From CAZCPB01 sp044223975 (GTDB taxonomy: Bacteria; Planctomycetota; Phycisphaerae; Phycisphaerales; UBA1924): 64,000 nucleotides of DNA. The notes under the pieces were generated by a model, which had not been told where the DNA came from, made no database searches, and saw nothing but the letters and a program-made list of their open reading frames with translations. How positions within the stretch are numbered: position 1 is the first letter of the stretch; every line of letters begins with the position of its first letter. The stretch spans positions 1-64,000 of the forward strand of contig JBGALI010000020.1 in assembly GCA_044223975.1 (NCBI GenBank), written 5' to 3'. The translations under genes were made by a program, and so were the position numbers. Positions 63,121-64,000 of the stretch are shown here, one piece after another.

Positions 63121-64000
63121 TCACGCCGGCTGGTGCAGCGGCGAATCGGTCCACAGCCAGCGCGAGATTTCCGAATCAACCGGCAACGGTGCGCCTTGAA
63201 CGGGCCAACCGTACTTGTGCCGGATCGCGGCCGCCGCCAACCCCATGAACAGCGGCTGCGGGCGGAGCGGTCGGCTGGTCAGCTCGGGGTGGAACTGGGC
63301 GCCGATGAAGAACGGGTGCGTGGTGCGCGGCCCGGCCTGCGAGTCGCCCGAGTCGGGACGGCGGAGTTCCAGCATCTGCATGATCGGGCGCGTCGGGTGC
63401 CGACCGGAGAACACCATCCCCGCGGCCTCCAGCCGCTCGACGTACGCGGGCTCGACCTCGTAGCGGTGCCGGAACCGCTCCCGAACCTGGCTGCGCCCGC
63501 CGGCGAGGAAGTGGGCGAGGGTCCCCGGCTTGAGGAGCACGTCCTGCCCGCCCAGCCGCATCGAGCCGCCGAGGCCCTCGATCCGCTTCTGCTCGGGCAA
63601 CTCGCTGATCACCGCGTCGGTCACGCCCGGGTCGAACTCGGTCGAGTTGGCGCCGGTCAGGCCGAGCACGTGACGCGCGTACTCGATCACCGCGACCTGG
63701 AACCCAAGGCAGATGCCCAGGTACGGGAGTCCGTTCTCGCGGCAGTGGCGCACGACCGAGATCTTTCCTTCGACGCCGCGCTTACCGAACCCGCCGGGCA
63801 CGATGACCGCGTCGAGGCCCGCCAGCTCGGCCGCGACGCTCGTGTCGCTGATGTCGGTGGACTCGATCCAACGGAGGTCGATGCGGCAGCCCAGGTGCGC
63901 CGAGCAGTGCTCGACCGCCTTGTCGATCGACGCGTAGGCGTCGCGGAGGTGCGCGTACTTGCCGGTGAGCCCGATGGCCACGTTCCTGGGCTTGGGCGTG
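63121..64000 (-). CDS. pyrG: CTP synthase, C-terminal glutaminase part (runs off the window)
   Basis: About 293 codons visible; the 5' end is beyond base 64000. The last stretch of the synthetase domain leads into the class I glutamine amidotransferase domain: nucleophile Cys in GICLGFQVAV, and the His/Glu pair in GAQFHPELTSRP. Family features FDPGVTDAVISELPEQ and RLGGQDVLLKPG (the CTP-site-adjacent loop) are seen. The reading frame continues upstream as TPKPRNVAIGLTGKY, matching the start of the glutaminase half. The full gene makes CTP from UTP and glutamine. Confidence 0.95.
   Translation of the reverse strand, partial: TPKPRNVAIGLTGKYAHLRDAYASIDKAVEHCSAHLGCRIDLRWIESTDISDTSVAAELAGLDAVIVPGGFGKRGVEGKISVVRHCRENGLPYLGICLGFQVAVIEYARHVLGLTGANSTEFDPGVTDAVISELPEQKRIEGLGGSMRLGGQDVLLKPGTLAHFLAGGRSQVRERFRHRYEVEPAYVERLEAAGMVFSGRHPTRPIMQMLELRRPDSGDSQAGPRTTHPFFIGAQFHPELTSRPLRPQPLFMGLAAAAIRHKYGWPVQGAPLPVDSEISRWLWTDSPLHQPA

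Overview
The window is high-GC bacterial chromosome with dense operons. It most resembles a planctomycete of the class Phycisphaerae. Three things point there: a secreted repeat protein ending in a PAPG-type PEP-CTERM sorting tail, a complete MoxR/DUF58/Bat (A-E) operon, and an octaheme c-type cytochrome fused to TPRs. This placement is inference; no rRNA or tRNA gene was seen.

Layout. 1-0.9 kb: a TolC-like outer-membrane factor cut by a perfect 130-bp inverted repeat at the window edge, probably an assembly or contig-end artefact. 1-5 kb: a small Cys-rich secreted protein, a repeat/PEP-CTERM protein, about 1 kb with no convincing gene, and a serine beta-lactamase-family hydrolase. 5.6-10.2 kb: a Kef/YbaL-type antiporter, malic enzyme and a small beta-carbonic-anhydrase-like protein. 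20.0-10.2 kb (minus strand): a sugar cluster with fructose PTS EIIC, EIIB and a fused HPr-EI-EIIA, then a multidomain GH38 alpha-mannosidase and a HupE/UreJ-like membrane protein. 20.3-25.6 kb (plus strand): a two-gene unit whose first gene fuses a subtilisin (S8) domain to an HExxH metallopeptidase-like domain, and whose second is a ComEC-like metallo-beta-lactamase-fold protein. This is the best candidate here for an undescribed system. 25.8-35.6 kb: octaheme cytochrome, methyltransferase, beta-helix protein, TatA, FolD, LigA and a CYTH protein. 35.8-44.9 kb: the moxR-bat operon. 45.0-51.2 kb: argR-argC-argB-argF-argG-argH. 51.3-64 kb: beta-CASP nuclease, enolase, PhoU-like, GH29 fucosidase, cupin, class V aminotransferase, GcvT, two PilZ-like proteins around PanC, a family 2 glycosyltransferase, a hypothetical protein and the C-terminal half of CTP synthase running off the window.

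How the genes work together. The bat genes overlap by 1-4 bases and look translationally coupled; MoxR probably chaperones VWA proteins anchored in the membrane. The arg genes form an ornithine-to-arginine pathway led by their own regulator. Its apparent promoter places transcription start on the argR ATG (leaderless) and is covered by two palindromes. The PTS genes and the mannosidase suggest release and uptake of hexoses from glycans.

Smaller signals: tandem 8-bp repeats with inverted arms in three places in the bat/arg region, one of which has become the 3' end of argC; a likely ATT start for the DUF58 gene; TTG starts for the beta-lactamase and gcvT genes; and palindromes ahead of the malic enzyme, between folD and ligA, and ahead of the PTS operon.
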